The notes below the pieces were generated by a model. The model saw only the letters and a program-made list of their open reading frames with translations, did no database searches and was not told where the DNA came from. Of a stretch of 64,000 bases of DNA, positions 9,282-16,431 are shown one piece after another. A program made the position numbers and the translations under genes. The stretch covers positions 7,068,001 through 7,132,000 of the forward strand of contig NZ_CP078145.1 of NCBI RefSeq assembly GCF_019222765.1, read 5' to 3'. Position 1 is the stretch's first letter. The number at the start of each line of letters is the position of its first letter. The DNA comes from Nocardia iowensis (GTDB lineage: Bacteria; Actinomycetota; Actinomycetes; Mycobacteriales; Mycobacteriaceae).

Positions 9282-10050
9282 TCTGGGTCCACTCTGTTTC
9301 CTGCCACTGCTTGGCCGCCGCGATGGTCTCCAGCGGTCGCATGGTGCGGTAGGGGTGTTCGGCGGCGGGGATCACCTCGACCATGGCGTCGATCATTTCC
9401 TGCGGGTCGGCCTGATCGGCCAGGCTCGCGGCGAAATCGGGCATCGGCACCACGGCGGTGTCCGGGTCATACCACTGCACGTAGCTCTCGGCGCCGGTGT
9501 CGTTGAACCCGGTGCCGAACACGCCGGGATTGATGGTCGCGACCTTGACTCCATGGGGTGCGAGTTCGGCCTTCATCGAGCCCGCGATGGCTTCGATGGC
9601 GTGTTTAGTGGCGCAGTACGCGCCCAGGAACGGGACAACGAGAATGCCGCCCATCGACGAGGTCCACACGATCTTGCCCGACCCCCGGGCGATCATCTTC
9701 GGTGCGATGGCCTGCACCAACTGCAGATGCCCGAAGACGTTGACGTCGAAGGATTCCCGCACCCGCTGCATCGGGATGTCGACCATCGAGCCGCCCTCCA
9801 TCACGCCGGCATTGAGTACCAGCACGTCGGGGTCGAAGGACCCCGCATAGGCGATGTCGAGATCGTCGAGCAGGTTCAGCTTGATCACCCGCAACTCGAC
9901 GTCCGCGGCTTCCGCGTCGGCACGCAGGCTGCGCACCTGCGGCCACGTCTCGGCGGCGGCGATGATCGTGTGCCCCTGACGGGCGAGTTCTAGGGCAGTC
10001 CCACGGCCGAACCCGGAGCTCGCGCCGGTGATGAGGATCTTCTGTGACAT
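9274..10050 (-). CDS. SDR-family oxidoreductase
   Basis: 258-residue short-chain dehydrogenase/reductase. The NAD(P) site is ILITGASSGFGRGTALELAR (TGxxxGxG at residues ~8-15), the NAG-type motif appears as VLNAGVMEGG, and the catalytic Ser-Tyr-Lys is seen in WTSSMGGI and AYCATKHAIEA. It reduces a carbonyl or oxidises an alcohol with NAD(P)H; substrate unknown. ATG 10050 gives MSQKILITGA at the expected distance from the cofactor loop. It is first of a two-gene unit with the GlcG-like protein and is divergent from a TetR regulator, with paired operator-like repeats in the 93-bp gap. Confidence 0.88.
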   Translation of the reverse strand: MSQKILITGASSGFGRGTALELARQGHTIIAAAETWPQVRSLRADAEAADVELRVIKLNLLDDLDIAYAGSFDPDVLVLNAGVMEGGSMVDIPMQRVRESFDVNVFGHLQLVQAIAPKMIARGSGKIVWTSSMGGILVVPFLGAYCATKHAIEAIAGSMKAELAPHGVKVATINPGVFGTGFNDTGAESYVQWYDPDTAVVPMPDFAASLADQADPQEMIDAMVEVIPAAEHPYRTMRPLETIAAAKQWQETEWTQNA

Positions 10051-10063
10051 GCGCTTCCTCACT

Positions 10064-10143
10064 GTAACTATCTGGATATTTACCTTTGCAAGCCTGGCAG
10101 CCGCGCTCGATATTGTCAATCACCAGTTAGTTACATTGGTGAT
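10064..10143. promoter_or_regulatory. Candidate TetR operators in SDR/TetR divergent gap
   Basis: The gap holds GTAACTATCTGG (10064-10075) and, in opposite orientation, CCAGTTAGTTAC (10123-10134), whose complement is GTAACTAACTGG: two inverted copies of a 12-bp word with one mismatch. Overlapping the second copy is a 7-bp palindrome ATCACCA (10119-10125) and TGGTGAT (10137-10143) that abuts the regulator's ATG. This is what autorepression of the regulator plus control of the SDR operon would look like. Confidence 0.55.
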
Positions 10144-10725
10144 ATGGTGCTGACCGTGCCACCAGATGCCACCGACACCAAGAGACGGATCTTGGCCGCG
10201 GCGCGCGTGGAGTTCGCGCGCTTCGGGTTGGCCGGAGCCCGAATCGACCGCATCGCCGACGAGGCCAACGCCAACAAGCGCTCGATCTACATGCACTTCG
10301 GGCCCAAGGAACAACTGTTCGACCACATCGTCGCCCAAGCACTCACCGAGCTGTCAGCCGCAGTCCCGTTCACCCCGAACGACCTCCCCGACTACGCCGG
10401 CAGACTGTTCGACCGACTCCTGGAGGACCCGGAGGTCCTGCGGCTGTCGACATGGGCAAATCTCGAACGCCCCGAAGCGACCTCCGGCGAGATCGGCGCC
10501 TACCGCCCGAAAATCACAGCGCTGCGCGAACACAGCGACGGTGACCCCGCCGACCTGCTGGCACTCGTACTAGGACTCGCCACCGCTTGGTTCAACGCAT
10601 CACCCTCGCTGCAGGCACTCTCCGACGACCCATCCTCACCGCAGCGCCTCGACACCCACCGCGCGGCAATGGTCGCCGGCGTCGCGGCCCTCTGCCGCGA
10701 GATCGCCCCGCCCACCGGCCGATAG
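10144..10725 (+). CDS. TetR-family transcriptional regulator
   Basis: 193 residues. The N-terminal HTH (TKRRILAAARVEFARFGLAG, then IDRIADEANANKRSIYMHFG) is typical TetR; the remainder is an all-helical ligand-binding region with the C-terminal DUF-like TetR fold (LALVLGLATAWFNASPSLQA). It most likely represses the divergent SDR-GlcG unit and itself through the repeats at 10064-10143. ATG 10144 has no Shine-Dalgarno and directly abuts the palindrome; GTG 10147 is a possible alternative. Ligand unknown. Confidence 0.85.
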   Translation: MVLTVPPDATDTKRRILAAARVEFARFGLAGARIDRIADEANANKRSIYMHFGPKEQLFDHIVAQALTELSAAVPFTPNDLPDYAGRLFDRLLEDPEVLRLSTWANLERPEATSGEIGAYRPKITALREHSDGDPADLLALVLGLATAWFNASPSLQALSDDPSSPQRLDTHRAAMVAGVAALCREIAPPTGR

Positions 10726-10860
10726 CTCATCCCACCGTCGCCAGCCTCTGATCGCGCGCTCCTCTGGATACCCGGCTCTCAGCCCTGAAGCGCCCGCTGA
10801 CCGGCGCCGCCGTCTCGCTGATCATCGCCGTGGCCGGGCGCACCGCTGAGGTCGACCACC

Positions 10861-10968
10861 GGCAAACTCACTGTCACCGAACTGATCACCGAGTCCGGGC
10901 TGCGCCGCGAACTGGAGCAGGAGGGAGGTCAGCCTCCAAACCTCTGGTTGGCCATTCACGCCTGGTAG
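10861..10968 (+). pseudogene. Possible remnant of a mobile-element HTH protein
   Basis: In one frame a short stretch reads GKLTVTELITESGLRRELEQ and then hits TAG after a few more codons. The word TVTELITESGLRR recalls the short HTH-bearing proteins carried with site-specific recombinases in actinobacterial transposons and plasmids. There is no start codon or ribosome site in the right place and no wider homology visible, so this is a weak call; it may simply be non-coding DNA. The rest of 10726-11133 holds nothing I can support. Confidence 0.25.
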
Positions 10969-11133
10969 GGGAGGGCACTCCACTCAATGGTTTCAACGCC
11001 GAATCCACCTGCCGAATAGCGGTTTTCACGTCGGCTCGCCACCGACCGCACAAACCGCCAGAAGCCGGGCGCTACGTCCGTCCCCAAACCGGCAGCGAAA
11101 CCGTGGGGAAACGTGGGGTCGGTTCAGATAAAA

Positions 11134-11168
11134 CAGGTCAGGCCCGGTGCAATACCGGGCCTGACCTG
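11134..11168 (-). terminator. Intrinsic terminator of the tRNA-Ala gene
   Basis: Perfect 15-bp inverted repeat: CAGGTCAGGCCCGGT (11134-11148), loop GCAAT, ACCGGGCCTGACCTG (11154-11168). Read on the minus strand, the hairpin lies 10 nt beyond the tRNA 3' end and is followed directly by TTTTA, the layout of a Rho-independent terminator. Confidence 0.85.
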
Positions 11169-11177
11169 GGATTCAAG

Positions 11178-11250
11178 TGGAGCTAAGGGGACTCGAACCC
11201 CTGACCCCCACACTGCCAGTGTGGTGCGCTACCAGCTGCGCCATAGCCCC
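11178..11250 (-). tRNA. tRNA-Ala (anticodon GGC)
   Basis: 73-nt cloverleaf on the minus strand starting GGGGCTATGGCGCAGCTGG. The anticodon arm is CCACA-CTGGCAG-TGTGG, giving anticodon GGC. The acceptor stem GGGGCTA pairs with TAGCTCC and contains the G3-U70 wobble that specifies alanine. The T arm is GGGGTTCGAGTCCCC. The discriminator base is A and CCA is not encoded. A strong terminator follows. Confidence 0.95.
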
Positions 11251-11372
11251 GAGTGGGTTGCGTTCAGGTTTCCCTGACTGCCTGAACGAAGTTACACCAC
11301 GGGTGTGGTGGCAGCCAAATCGCGTTGAATCGGGGGTGGCGGTGGAGGGTTGACGGTCGTAGACTCGAACAC

Positions 11373-12809
11373 ATGTTCGAAGGAAGCGATCTCTCGGCGA
11401 TGGACTTTCCGGCCATGAGCGATGAGGGGCTGATCGACGCCCTTCGGACGGCGCATGGGGCTTCGGCGGCGGCGCAGGCGGCGGAGGTGTTCGCGGTGCG
11501 GGAGCTGTATCGGCGGCATCGGGCGGCGAGTGCGGAGCCGGGGCCGGGTGGGGTGCGGGCGGGTGAGTTCGCGGCGACGGAGGCGGCGGTGGCGGTGCAG
11601 GTCGATGAGGGGTCCGTTGCCGCGATGATCGATGTCGGTCTGGCGCTGGAGGGTTGGCTGCCGCGCACGCGGGCGGAGTTCGCGGCGGGACGGATCGACT
11701 TGGCGAAGGTGCGGGTGATCATCGACAACACGCGCGCGGTGGCCAGGGACGTGCTCGGCGAGTTGGAGCCGAGGTTGTTGGAGACCGCGGGGCGGACCAC
11801 GCCGGTGCGGCTGCGGCAGGCGGCGCGGCGATGGGTGGCACGGCTGGATCCCATTGGGGCGCAACGTCGTCGGGAGCAGCGACAGAATGACCGCGATGTC
11901 CGGATCCGGGCGATGCAGGACAGCATGGCCGTGTTCGAGGGGTTGCTGCCTGCGCCCGGTGCGCAGACAGTGGCAATGCGGCTGCGTGAGATGAGCTTGC
12001 AGGTGTGTGCGTCGGATCCGCGGACGATGCCGCAGCGGCGGGCCGATGCGCTGGTGGCGTTGGCCGACGGGTCGGGGCGGTTGCGATGCGGGTGCGGGCG
12101 GGGCGAGCGATGTCCGAAAAAGGATGTGGCGGCTGAGCCGCCGCGTCGGCCGCTGATCCAGATCGGGATTCCGGCGGACACATTGCTCGGGATCAGCGAA
12201 GCGCCCGCGTTTCTCGCGGGGTACGGCCCGATCGACGCCGCGCTCGCCCGGTTACTCGCGGAACATGCTCGGTTCCAAGTCATTCCGGAACAATCGGATG
12301 CCGACGATCCGGTCGCGGGCGAACAGGTTGCGCAGTCGCCGCGACTGGACCGGGAAGTGCGGGCGCTGGACGGAATGTGCCGGTTCCCGGGATGCACGAT
12401 GCCCGCAGCCGAATCCGAACTCGCTCACCACCGGCAGCCGATCTCCCGTGCCGACACAACGACACTGTGCGCTCGCCATCACCGCTTGAAAACGTTGGCG
12501 GACAAGAAGAAAGTGCCGTGGGACACCTGGCTGGCCGACCCGGATCGGTTGCAGTGGACCGCACCGACCGGCACGGTGCACACCACGGTCCGTGAGGGAT
12601 CCCGATACCTGTTCCCCCACAAAGACATCGAGGCACCGACCGGCCTCAACGAGGGCCCGCCCCAGATCGAACCGGCGAACGGCTTCCCCGATGATCTCGC
12701 CTATCCCCTCCGCGGGCACGTCCTCGTCCACCGCCAGCTGTGCCGCATCACCCCGGAAGACGAAATACCTGATGACGCACCAACTCCCGCGACCAACCCC
12801 GCGTATTGA
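11373..12809 (+). CDS. DUF222/HNH endonuclease-signature protein (13E12 type)
   Basis: 478 residues. The long N-terminal DUF222 region (residues ~20-300) is followed by a C-terminal HNH module: CRFPGCTMPA, then SELAHHRQPISR, then LCARHHRLKT (about residues 335-375), with two Cys-pairs and the His residues of the nuclease fold. Proteins of this kind are multicopy in Mycobacterium, Nocardia and Rhodococcus and are linked to REP13E12-like repeat elements; their biological role is not established. ATG 11373 is preceded by TAGACT (11360-11365) with 7 nt between, so the mRNA is probably leaderless; a GTG at 11325 in frame is less likely. An array of hairpin repeats directly follows the gene. Confidence 0.9.
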   Translation: MFEGSDLSAMDFPAMSDEGLIDALRTAHGASAAAQAAEVFAVRELYRRHRAASAEPGPGGVRAGEFAATEAAVAVQVDEGSVAAMIDVGLALEGWLPRTRAEFAAGRIDLAKVRVIIDNTRAVARDVLGELEPRLLETAGRTTPVRLRQAARRWVARLDPIGAQRRREQRQNDRDVRIRAMQDSMAVFEGLLPAPGAQTVAMRLREMSLQVCASDPRTMPQRRADALVALADGSGRLRCGCGRGERCPKKDVAAEPPRRPLIQIGIPADTLLGISEAPAFLAGYGPIDAALARLLAEHARFQVIPEQSDADDPVAGEQVAQSPRLDREVRALDGMCRFPGCTMPAAESELAHHRQPISRADTTTLCARHHRLKTLADKKKVPWDTWLADPDRLQWTAPTGTVHTTVREGSRYLFPHKDIEAPTGLNEGPPQIEPANGFPDDLAYPLRGHVLVHRQLCRITPEDEIPDDAPTPATNPAY

Positions 12810-12874
12810 TCCACCTCGATAGCGGCGGTCCGAAAGACAAGGAGCAGCAAGTGCCCGGCCATCAACAACCGCAG

Positions 12875-13300
12875 GCGGCCCGGCCAACAGACCAACTGAA
12901 GACTCGACGCGCGGCGGTCCCGGCCAACTGGGGAAGCTGGACAGCGCCGTCGAGCGGGCCGAGCCGTAGACAGGTGGAGTCGGCGGCTCGGCCCACGAAC
13001 CAACAGACTCGACGCGCCGCGGTTGCGGGGATGTTCGACCGCGCCGTCGAGTGGGCCGGGCCGTCGGGTGGTGGATGCGACGGCTCGGCCCGCCGACCAA
13101 CCGAATGCTCGGCGGGTAGCGGTCTGGCTGACTGGGGTAGCCGGATCGCCGCCGAGTGGGCCGGGTCTTCGACGTGTTCGATGGCTCGGCCCTCGAACCA
13201 CCCGAATGCTCGGCGCCCGCTGTCTCGGGGAACTCCCGGAGTCGGCTGGCCTGCGTCGAGCGGGCCGGGCCGCGGCAAGGTGGTGTGCCCGGCCCGGCCC
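12875..13300. repeat. Tandem array of ~100-bp units, each with a GC-rich hairpin
   Basis: Four degenerate units of about 97-108 bp (recurrence of ACCAAC at 12891, 12999, 13096 and of its variant at 13197). Between successive units lies an inverted repeat: 12956-12966 with 12984-12994 (11 bp perfect, GGGCCGAGCCG/CGGCTCGGCCC); 13053-13063 with 13081-13091 (one G-T pair); 13158-13167 with 13183-13192 (two G-T pairs); 13262-13272 with 13290-13300 (11 bp perfect, GGGCCGGGCCG/CGGCCCGGCCC). Loops are 17, 17, 15 and 17 nt. The first and last stems differ by a compensated A-T to G-C change. The array fills the space between two convergent genes. Confidence 0.75.
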
Positions 13301-13309
13301 CACCCACGC

Positions 13310-14110
13310 TCAGGACTTGACGGCTATCCCGCCGACGATGATTTCTTCGACGAGGGTGAGCTTCTCGCGCACGATGCCGTCCGGCCGCCACCGCGACAGC
13401 GGCACCAGGCCGGGCTCGACCAGTTCGCAGCCACGGAACAGGCGCATGATCTCCGCGCGGGTCCGGAATCGTCCGGTACCGAGGAAGTTCAGGAACGACT
13501 TCTCCAACGCACGCGATTCCTCACCCGTGTCTAGGAAGTGTGTGATGAACAGGTGACTGCCGGCGGGCACGGCATCCAGATACCCGTCGACGACGCCCGC
13601 CGGATTCTCGTTGTCGTGCAGGTGATGCAGCATGCCGACGAGCATGACCGCGACCGGTTCGGAAAAGTCGATCATCCGCTGAGCGTCGGGATGTGCCAGC
13701 ACGGCAGCGGGGTCTCGCAAATCGGCGGTGATGACGCTGGTCTGCCCGTTTTTCCCGAGCAGCGCACGCCCGTGCGCCAACACGATCGGATCGTTGTCGA
13801 CGTAGACGACCCTGGCGTCCGGTTGCAGCGCTTGCGCGACCTGATGGGTGTTCTCCATTGTCGGTAGCCCGGCGCCCAGGTCGAGGTATTGCTTCAGTCC
13901 CGCTTGCCCCGCCAGGTAGCGGACCCCGCGGCCGAGGACCGCGCGATTCAGCTTGGCCAGCTCGTCGACCTCGGGCATGGTCGCGCGCAGATGCTCGAGG
14001 ACGTGTTCGTCGGACGGGTAATAGTCCTTACCACCGAGCAGAGCGTCGTAGACCCGCGAGATACTCGGCTTGGATACGTCGAATGGCGCCGACTCGGGAT
14101 TCGTCATCAT
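13310..14110 (-). CDS. SAM-dependent methyltransferase (Methyltransf_19/DUF574 family)
   Basis: 266 residues. The opening ISRVYDALLGGKDYYPSDEH is the recognisable start of the actinobacterial Methyltransf_19 family, followed by the SAM-binding LDLGAGLPT and the acidic strand VVYVDNDPIVLAHGRALL, and VMLVGMLHHLHD. The family is multicopy in Nocardia and Streptomyces; natural substrates are mostly unknown. GAAGGA stands 3 nt before ATG 14110 and 6 nt before ATG 14107, so the second ATG may be the true start. It converges on the hairpin array and the HNH gene. Confidence 0.9.
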   Translation of the reverse strand: MMTNPESAPFDVSKPSISRVYDALLGGKDYYPSDEHVLEHLRATMPEVDELAKLNRAVLGRGVRYLAGQAGLKQYLDLGAGLPTMENTHQVAQALQPDARVVYVDNDPIVLAHGRALLGKNGQTSVITADLRDPAAVLAHPDAQRMIDFSEPVAVMLVGMLHHLHDNENPAGVVDGYLDAVPAGSHLFITHFLDTGEESRALEKSFLNFLGTGRFRTRAEIMRLFRGCELVEPGLVPLSRWRPDGIVREKLTLVEEIIVGGIAVKS

Positions 14111-14214
14111 TCATCCTTCGCGAGCGATACTCGGACAACTGACCATCTTCGAAAAGCCTAGTCACGCAGGCGGATATCGCGTGGGCCATTGGCCTATCCG
14201 AGGCCCATTCGACA

Positions 14215-14916
14215 TCACCGGGTGAGGACGTCCACCCAGTCCTCGTTGTTCAGCTCGATCTTGGTCTTGCCGTCGAACACGGTCGGCGTGCCCGCGGCGC
14301 CGCCGAGCGCCGCACCGAGTGCGTCGGTCGTCGCGGTTGCGTTGGTGCGGGCCGCGTCGACCTGGGCGCCGGTGGAGATGCACTGCAGCACCGATTCCGG
14401 TGCGCCCGCGACCCGGGCGATCGCGGCGAGTTCGTCGTTGCTCAGATCGGCGCCACCCTCGCTGGGGCGCTTGGTGGTGAACAACTCCATGTGGAACTTC
14501 GAGTACACCTGGCCCGATCCGCCCTCGGCGACACACTGATTGGCGGCGACCGCGCGCGTCGAGTAATCCTTGCTCCGCGAGCGGTTGTCGAGGAAGTTCA
14601 CCAGCCGGTAGCGCACCGCCAGCTTGCCCTCGTCGATCTTCTGGGCGATCTCCTGACCGTAGATGCGCTCCATGTTCCCGCAGGCCGGGCAGATCGGGTC
14701 CTCGAAGATGTCGATCGTCTTCGGCGCGCTTGGCCTGCCGAGCAGAATCGAACCACCCGGCTCCAGCAGCACGCGCACACCGGGATCGTGCACCGCCCCA
14801 TACCCCTCGTTGCGCACGCTCGCCTCGTCGTGCCCCCAGCGGACCGCCGCGAAAACGATCACCGCGATCAACGCGAGAGCCACCGCCCCCAACGCATAGG
14901 TGGTCTTACTGGACAT
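14215..14916 (-). CDS. DsbA-family thiol-disulfide protein, membrane-anchored
   Basis: 233 residues. An N-terminal hydrophobic segment (YALGAVALALIAVIVFAAV, about residues 6-24) anchors or exports the protein; the thioredoxin-fold domain follows, with the redox motif CPAC in IFEDPICPACGNMERIYG and the helical insertion ANQCVAEGG...; the cis-Pro loop is GAAGTPTVF. It should act outside the membrane in disulfide formation or exchange. ATG 14916 begins MSSKTTYALG; an in-frame GTG at 14952 would add 12 residues and has a G-rich stretch before it, so the start is uncertain. No vitamin K epoxide reductase partner is next to it. Confidence 0.85.
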   Translation of the reverse strand: MSSKTTYALGAVALALIAVIVFAAVRWGHDEASVRNEGYGAVHDPGVRVLLEPGGSILLGRPSAPKTIDIFEDPICPACGNMERIYGQEIAQKIDEGKLAVRYRLVNFLDNRSRSKDYSTRAVAANQCVAEGGSGQVYSKFHMELFTTKRPSEGGADLSNDELAAIARVAGAPESVLQCISTGAQVDAARTNATATTDALGAALGGAAGTPTVFDGKTKIELNNEDWVDVLTR

Positions 14917-15018
14917 CGGCCTAGGTGTGTAGTTCGAACGCGCTTCGCTCACCCCCCTACTCTGCCGCAACCAGCACCCACCCCCATCGCCAACCCCCAC
15001 CCGCTTCTAGTGTGCCGG

Positions 15019-16431
15019 TTAGCGTGCGATCGAGTCGCGGGCAGTGGGTTCGGTGTCTGCGTCGTGCTGCACGGAGGGATCGGCGTCGGTAACGACCGGT
15101 GCCACCGGGCTGTCCGCCACGGGAGCTCCGGCCGCGTCGCTCACCGCGTGATCGATCTTGGCATCGTGGGACACCAACTGGTGGTCGGCGCCGTCCGCGC
15201 CACAGATGTGGTCGCATTCGACGTGGACGTCCTTGTCCGGCACTCGCTTGCGCATCGGCTCCGGCACCACTGCCCAGCCGACCGCCGCCACCGCGAGCAG
15301 CGCGCCGGTGACGGCGAGGGCGAGTCCGTAGGACGCCTGCTGGGCCAGCGCACCGACCGCCACCGGGCCGAGGACGGTGCCGAGGTCGGCGGCCATCTGG
15401 AACCCGGCGAGCACCGGTCCACCGCGGGCGTTCGGGCCGATGATGTCGGCGACGGCGGCCTGCTGAGTGGGGGTGAACATGCCGGAGCCGAGTCCGGCCA
15501 CGAATGAGGTGGCGAGCAACCACGGCACGGTGTCGGCGATACCGAGTCCGGCGGTGCCGAGCGCGCACACCAGTGATCCGACGATCAGGAACGGTTTGCG
15601 CCCCCACCGGTCGGATAGTCGGCCCGAATAGAACAGCACCGCGACATTGCCCGCGGCGAACACGGTCAACGCCACCCCGGCCATCCCCGGCGACTGATGC
15701 AGCACCTCGACAACCAGCAACGGCACCAAGGCCATCCGCACCCCGAACACCGCGGCGCCGTTGGCGAAGTTCGACCACAGCACCGCCCGGTACTCCGGCC
15801 GCGCCCATCCTTCGGCGAACGACATCATCCGGATGCCGCCAACGGGTTCCGGTGCGGCGAGCTCCGAATTCCGCAGGCTCAGATACACGACCACGCTCAC
15901 CACCAGCAACGCCACCGCGTAGATCACGAACGGCACCCGCAGCCCGAGCCCGGACAGCGCCCCACCGACCAGCGGCCCGCTGACCGAACCGATCAGGAAG
16001 CTGGTCGACCACAGCCCGGACACCCGTCCCCGCTCGGCGGGTGGCGACATCCGGATCACCAGCGCCAGCGACGACACGGTGAACATGGTCGACCCGATCC
16101 CCCCGAGCGACCGCAAAACCATCAGCTGCCAATAGCTTTGGGCCAGCGCACTGGCACCGGTCGACACCGCGACGATCAACAGCCCGCCGAGATAGACGGA
16201 CCGCTCCCCCATCCGCTGCACCAGCCAGCCGCTCGTCGGCGCGAACAGCAGCCGCATCAACGCGAACGCGCTCACGATCGCCGAAGCGGCCGCCACCCCG
16301 ACGCCGAAGCTGCGGGCGAACTGCGGCAGTACCGGGGCGACGAGGCCGAAGCCGATGGCGATAACGAACGCGCCCCCGACCAACACCCAGATCTCGTTGG
16401 GCAGGGACTTCGTGGCCGATCTACTACTCAC
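15019..16431 (-). CDS. MFS transporter with extra C-terminal His/Asp/Cys-bearing tail
   Basis: 470-residue major facilitator with about 12 membrane segments; the loop signature after TM2 is GWLVQRMGERSVYLGG and after TM8 GRLSDRWGRKPFLIVG. This drug/sugar-efflux-like group exports small molecules with the proton gradient. The last ~74 residues (after EPMRKRVPDKD) are an unusual hydrophilic tail with VECDHICGADGADHQLVSH and further His and Asp residues, possibly a cytosolic metal-binding or regulatory extension. Its GTG start overlaps the pgm stop by 8 nt (16424-16431), so it is translated from the pgm message. Confidence 0.87.
   Translation of the reverse strand: MSSRSATKSLPNEIWVLVGGAFVIAIGFGLVAPVLPQFARSFGVGVAAASAIVSAFALMRLLFAPTSGWLVQRMGERSVYLGGLLIVAVSTGASALAQSYWQLMVLRSLGGIGSTMFTVSSLALVIRMSPPAERGRVSGLWSTSFLIGSVSGPLVGGALSGLGLRVPFVIYAVALLVVSVVVYLSLRNSELAAPEPVGGIRMMSFAEGWARPEYRAVLWSNFANGAAVFGVRMALVPLLVVEVLHQSPGMAGVALTVFAAGNVAVLFYSGRLSDRWGRKPFLIVGSLVCALGTAGLGIADTVPWLLATSFVAGLGSGMFTPTQQAAVADIIGPNARGGPVLAGFQMAADLGTVLGPVAVGALAQQASYGLALAVTGALLAVAAVGWAVVPEPMRKRVPDKDVHVECDHICGADGADHQLVSHDAKIDHAVSDAAGAPVADSPVAPVVTDADPSVQHDADTEPTARDSIAR

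Noticed and set aside
10830..11186. 118-codon plus-strand frame upstream of the tRNA
   Set aside because: It runs through the tRNA terminator and lacks any motif or ribosome site.
12701..13303. Minus-strand open frame with repeated words such as RAFGW and RPGPLDG
   Set aside because: The repetition follows from the DNA hairpin array and the frame also runs into the HNH gene; there is no ribosome site or conserved start.
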